Shown piece after piece: positions 5,368 to 8,162 of a stretch of 8,162 nt of DNA. Location of the stretch: NCBI GenBank assembly GCA_021736615.1, contig JAIPFN010000266.1, forward strand, positions 1 through 8,162, read 5' to 3'. The stretch's first letter is position 1; the number at the start of each line of letters is the position of its first letter. The notes beneath the pieces are model-generated. The model was not told where the DNA came from and searched no databases. It was given only the letters and a program-made list of their open reading frames with translations. The position numbers and the translations under genes were made by a program. Source of the DNA: Phycisphaerae bacterium. Lineage in GTDB: Bacteria; Planctomycetota; Phycisphaerae; Sedimentisphaerales; Anaerohalosphaeraceae.

Positions 5368-6390
5368 TTAATTTTTGTATCCTATTGTTATCAGGATCAG
5401 AAGGATTGTCAGGAGTACTATCCAGGTTATCATTGCTCTGATGGTCGCTTTTTTGGCAGTGCTTTGCTGCCACCATTTCAGCGGTCTTATTCCCTGGGCG
5501 AGGAATGTTGTTACTCCGGCGAGGTTTATGCAGATGAGGTTTGTCGCGGCGAGGAGTAAGGCCGATAGTGCGGCGGGCCAGTTGCCGGCACCGAGGAGGA
5601 GTCCGCATGTTACCAGAGGGGGCAGCAGGGCGACTGCGACCATTACGCCTATCAGTGCGCTTGATGTGGCCTGTGTAAATGACAGTGTTCCTGCGCATCC
5701 GGCGGCGAGGGCCAGGACGATGTCGGCTTTTGTGACGACTGTCCTTGACGCTATCTCGGCCGAATCCATCGGGTCGGAATTGAGGAGAAAACCGACGCAT
5801 GCCGAAAGTATTATCGGTGTTATTATTCCGAATATGTTGGCTTTCTTTGCTTTGCTTGCGAGCTTTATGTCTCCGAGAGTTGCCGCCAGAGCCATCGCCA
5901 TGTTGGGGCCGAGCAAAGGGGCTATGACCATCGCTCCGATTACGATTGCGCTATTATTGCGTATCAGGCCGATCGCGGCGACGACCGACGAGAGGATTAC
6001 CATTATTATAAATGTATGCGAGAGCTGGCCGGCTTCGAGGACGTCGGAATACAATTCTTCTCTGCTTACCCGCGGCAGGGAGACGGAAGTCGGTTTATCA
6101 GATTCGATCTTTTCTGCGGTTGGGAAGTCGTCCTGTGAGGGGAGCATTCGCGGTACGATTGCTTCGATGGACTGGATGACTATTCGGAAGTGGTCGAGGT
6201 GGGCGAAGGCTTTTTCGAGGGTGTCGAGCAGTGACTCGGATTGTCCGGCGGGAATCAGGACTTTGATGTTTACCTTGCCGTTGGTGACGACCTGGTGGAG
6301 TATCTCGGATTCGGAGAACTTATCGAGTATGGCAATGAGTTCTCCGGTTTTTTCAAGAGGCAGGAATATCTCGATCAGTCTTAATGTCAT
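5368..6390 (-). CDS. DUF389 / TIGR00341 family membrane protein
   Basis: The 340-residue protein has an N-terminal soluble part (about 1-105) beginning MTLRLIEIFLP, typical of the TIGR00341 group, followed by a DUF389 membrane domain: SREELYSDVLEAGQLS (109-124), then NNSAIVIGAMVIAPLLGP (145-162), a loop with GDIKLASKAKKAN (173-185), ALLPPLV (254-260), and a last span at 319-337. About seven hydrophobic segments are visible. The family's function is not established; a transport or channel role is often supposed. The frame is open for 40 more codons upstream, overlapping the PspA gene, but ATG 6390 starts the conserved region and leaves a 58-base gap. The ribosome site is weak (GAAAG about ten bases upstream). 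It is the last gene of the minus-strand unit that includes PspA and the CvpA-like protein. Confidence 0.85.
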   Translation of the reverse strand: MTLRLIEIFLPLEKTGELIAILDKFSESEILHQVVTNGKVNIKVLIPAGQSESLLDTLEKAFAHLDHFRIVIQSIEAIVPRMLPSQDDFPTAEKIESDKPTSVSLPRVSREELYSDVLEAGQLSHTFIIMVILSSVVAAIGLIRNNSAIVIGAMVIAPLLGPNMAMALAATLGDIKLASKAKKANIFGIITPIILSACVGFLLNSDPMDSAEIASRTVVTKADIVLALAAGCAGTLSFTQATSSALIGVMVAVALLPPLVTCGLLLGAGNWPAALSALLLAATNLICINLAGVTTFLAQGIRPLKWWQQSTAKKATIRAMITWIVLLTILLILITIGYKN

Positions 6391-6448
6391 CAGCAAGTCT
6401 TTCAGAACTTTTGGTTGTTGCTTAAGCCCACTCTGGGTCAATTGCGAA

Positions 6449-7105
6449 TTATGTATTTTCTTTTTTTGTGATTTCGTTAAGTCGTCGCTGCACTTCGGCA
6501 TTTTGTTCAAGTTTCTTTACCCGCTGGTCATCGAATGAAAGGCCAAGCGTTTTTGAGATTTCGTTTCGTATTTGGGTTTCTGCCTCGGCGGTGTCGATCT
6601 TCGCTTCCATCCTTGCTACGGTGTCAAGAATGTCGTCGGTTGCCGTCAGTGATTGAGTCTGGGTTTTTACTTGCCGTGATTTTGCGATCAGTTCGTCTTT
6701 GCGCTGCTTGAGTTGGTTGAGATTGTCTGTGAGCTGAATTTTTGCGTCCGAGGCGGCGGCGTAGGCTTGCTCTGCTTTTTCCAGGTTTGTCCGGCATTTT
6801 TGCATGTCCTGTTCGGCCTGTATCTGGGCGGCGATTGCCTGCCTGGCAAGTTCTATTTCGTTTGCCTTTGCGGCGAGTTCTGCGCCTTCGGTAAGTCTAT
6901 GTAGTCTTCCTGTGGTTTCGTCGAATCTTCGTTGGCATCCTTTGACGGCGCCGAGTGCTTTGGCCTGGGCGTTAGTGGCGGCGGTGACCTGTATTGACAT
7001 TTCGCGAATTAGCTGGGGAAGGATTTGTTCGGGCTTTTCGACGCTGTCGAGAAATGCCTCGATCCGCCCCATTGTTATTCGTTTGAGCCGTTCAATTAGC
7101 TTCAT
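6449..7105 (-). CDS. pspA: PspA/IM30 family envelope-stress protein
   Basis: This 218-residue, almost entirely helical protein belongs to the PspA/IM30 (Vipp1) family, bacterial relatives of ESCRT-III that assemble into rings or rods on the inner face of the cytoplasmic membrane and protect it from leakage. The amphipathic N-terminal helix (MKLIERLKRITMGRIEAFLD, 1-20) is followed by the family motif EKPEQILPQLIREM (23-36), then long charged coiled-coil helices rich in Gln, Lys, Glu and Ala to the end. Length is close to the usual 220-230 residues. It begins four bases after the CvpA-like stop codon, and its ribosome site (CTGGAA) overlaps the last codons of that gene, indicating coupled translation. 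No PspF or sigma-54-type control element is visible near it. Family call is firm; equivalence to E. coli PspA in regulation is not implied. Confidence 0.85.
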   Translation of the reverse strand: MKLIERLKRITMGRIEAFLDSVEKPEQILPQLIREMSIQVTAATNAQAKALGAVKGCQRRFDETTGRLHRLTEGAELAAKANEIELARQAIAAQIQAEQDMQKCRTNLEKAEQAYAAASDAKIQLTDNLNQLKQRKDELIAKSRQVKTQTQSLTATDDILDTVARMEAKIDTAEAETQIRNEISKTLGLSFDDQRVKKLEQNAEVQRRLNEITKKENT

Positions 7106-7109
7106 CTGT

Positions 7110-7745
7110 TTATTCCAGATCGTTTAGCTCAGGTTTAGTGTATGTATCGCCGGCTTTTATAAGTTTGCTTTTGTCGGTTTCTTCTGGTTCGTTTTTGTCG
7201 TCTGTTGCTTTGGGATTAATAAGTTCGTTTATTACAAAGCGTGGTTTTCCCTGCGGGGGTTGAATAGAGACGGCTGTTATTAAATCGCACAACGCTACGA
7301 TGGGCGTGACGGCGAACCTGTCTGCGGAATTTTGTTCTGTCAGGGTGTCCATAGAAGGTTTATTTGCGAATGGCATTATGCAGATCATCAGGAGGATGAA
7401 CGAGGAAACAAACCAGCCTCCAATAAAGCCCAGAGTTGCAACGCCGATGCTGTCGAAAAGTTTTGGAAACGTGATATCGGCGTCGGTTGTTATGAAGTTT
7501 ACCGTGACTGCCTGAAGGATTCCGAAGACGAGAACGGCTATCGCGACGATGCAGGCGACTTTCTGGTATTGCAGGCCGGATGTTCCCGACGGGATCATGG
7601 AGATTATCCACGGCGAAAGCATGACTGACAGGTATATCGCGATAAATGTGTTAAAGAGGATTGCCCACATTCTATAGAAGTCGGTTTTTTTGTATGCGAG
7701 CGTTGCTCCGCCTGCGGCAAATAATATTGATATCCAGAATGCCAT
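7110..7745 (-). CDS. CvpA-like inner-membrane protein
   Basis: The 211-residue protein has four hydrophobic segments (about 2-18, 25-51, 63-85 and 97-126) followed by a hydrophilic, charged C-terminal tail of about 85 residues. A short basic loop after the first span (YKKTDFYRMW), a second span starting near it, and a Gly-rich last span (GVATLGFIGGWFVSSF) fit the CvpA (colicin V production) family, a small membrane protein tied to envelope function and, in enterobacteria, to colicin V export. The tail makes it longer than the usual 160-odd residues. ATG 7745 is the only sensible start; the nearest purine-rich site (GAAAGG) is about 14 bases upstream, longer than ideal. It precedes PspA by four bases. 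The family call rests on topology and a few residues, so it is moderate. Confidence 0.6.
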   Translation of the reverse strand: MAFWISILFAAGGATLAYKKTDFYRMWAILFNTFIAIYLSVMLSPWIISMIPSGTSGLQYQKVACIVAIAVLVFGILQAVTVNFITTDADITFPKLFDSIGVATLGFIGGWFVSSFILLMICIMPFANKPSMDTLTEQNSADRFAVTPIVALCDLITAVSIQPPQGKPRFVINELINPKATDDKNEPEETDKSKLIKAGDTYTKPELNDLE

Positions 7746-7802
7746 ATCTAAAACTTATACCTTTCGCTTTGCTCATTATTCGTTTTTAACCGGTTTTGTG
7801 TT

Positions 7803-8162
7803 TTACCCGAGATTGGATGTTACTCTTCTGACTTCGTCCAGGGTTGTAAGACCGGCGTAGACTTTTGCCAGTCCGTCGTCTATCAGCGTAGTTTTCCCCT
7901 TTTTGTCACCGAATTTCTTAAGTTCTCCGATTGAAATATTCGCTTCGGTAAGCAGGGACTTGATCTTTTCGTTTACTATCAGTACGTCTGTAATCGCCAT
8001 TCTTCCGCGGTAGCCGGTTTGTCCGCATTTAGCGCATTTGCCGGCTTGCATGATAACGGCTGGGTCGATGCCATTGCTTTTGAATCGTTGGATCTGGCCG
8101 TCGGTCAGTTGAGCGGGTTCTTTGCAATTGTCGCAGAGTTTTCTTACCAGTCTTTGCGAGAC
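7803..8162 (-). CDS. GspE/PilB-type secretion ATPase, C-terminal part (cut by window edge)
   Basis: The frame enters from the right edge and runs for 119 codons to TAA at 7803-7805. The visible part begins SQRLVRKLCDNCKEP and continues to KCAKCGQTGYRGRMAITDVL. The four cysteines (visible residues 10, 13, 43 and 46) form the zinc-binding C-x2-C ... C-x2-C site of type II secretion and type IV pilus assembly ATPases (GspE/PulE/PilB), and the closing LIDDGLAKVYAGLTTLDEV block is the usual C-terminus of that family. The enzyme would be a cytoplasmic hexamer using ATP to drive pseudopilus or pilus assembly. The Walker A and B motifs lie outside the window, and GspE cannot be told from PilB here. 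An ATG inside the frame at 8051 is an internal methionine, not the start. A 57-base gap separates it from the CvpA-like gene. Confidence 0.9.
   Translation of the reverse strand, partial: VSQRLVRKLCDNCKEPAQLTDGQIQRFKSNGIDPAVIMQAGKCAKCGQTGYRGRMAITDVLIVNEKIKSLLTEANISIGELKKFGDKKGKTTLIDDGLAKVYAGLTTLDEVRRVTSNLG

Noticed and set aside
6391..6510. Extended N-terminus of the DUF389 protein from 6510
   Set aside because: It would overlap the end of PspA by 62 bases; the added residues are polar and unlike the family, whose conserved part starts at ATG 6390.
5375..6538. A 387-codon open frame on the + strand opposite DUF389 and the end of PspA
   Set aside because: It is longer than the real gene, but its translation is Arg/Ser/Met-rich with no recognisable domain, while the minus strand encodes clear DUF389 and PspA motifs. 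It is a by-product of codon bias.
7788..7795. AACCGGTT palindrome between the secretion ATPase and CvpA-like genes as a terminator
   Set aside because: The palindrome has no loop and no T run follows in the direction of transcription on the minus strand.
1..8162. CRISPR array, tRNA or rRNA genes
   Set aside because: No regularly spaced 25-40 base direct repeats were seen, and no cloverleaf-like or rRNA-like segment was found on either strand by eye.

Overview
The window looks like a chromosomal fragment of an environmental Gram-negative bacterium, most likely a planctomycete of the Phycisphaerae type. That placement is an inference from the gene types and the style of the intergenic DNA (AT-rich heptamer repeats, small GC-rich hairpins); no rRNA or marker gene is present to prove it. 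It holds six apparently complete genes, one gene with a disturbed 5' end (the membrane protein at 124-747) and two genes cut by the window edges.

Left part (1-1264, + strand, visibly AT-rich): the last 34 codons of an ISL3-type transposase and its probable terminal inverted repeat, followed at once by a two-gene unit encoding a multi-span membrane protein of unknown function and a DUF2062 membrane protein. The insertion sequence appears to have landed at the 5' edge of the first of these genes, which now has no in-frame ATG near its start.

Middle (1265-1855): about 590 bases without a convincing gene, holding a heptamer tandem repeat and a run of small GC-rich hairpins and palindromes.

Sugar module (1856-5225, + strand): an exported family GH120 beta-xylosidase (right-handed beta-helix, with both expected catalytic acidic residues) followed by an MFS sugar porter closest in my memory to E. 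coli XylE. Together they suggest that xylo-oligosaccharides are cut outside the cytoplasm and the released pentose is taken up by cation symport. No xylose isomerase or xylulokinase lies in the window. The motif GTATAATG occurs twice on each side of the transporter gene.

Right part (5368-8162, - strand, convergent with the sugar module): read in transcription order, the C-terminal 119 codons of a GspE/PilB-type secretion ATPase, a CvpA-like membrane protein, a PspA/IM30 membrane-repair protein and a DUF389 membrane protein. The CvpA-like and PspA genes are only 4 bases apart and DUF389 follows after 58 bases, so these three probably form an operon concerned with the cell envelope, perhaps linked to stress from the secretion machinery upstream.
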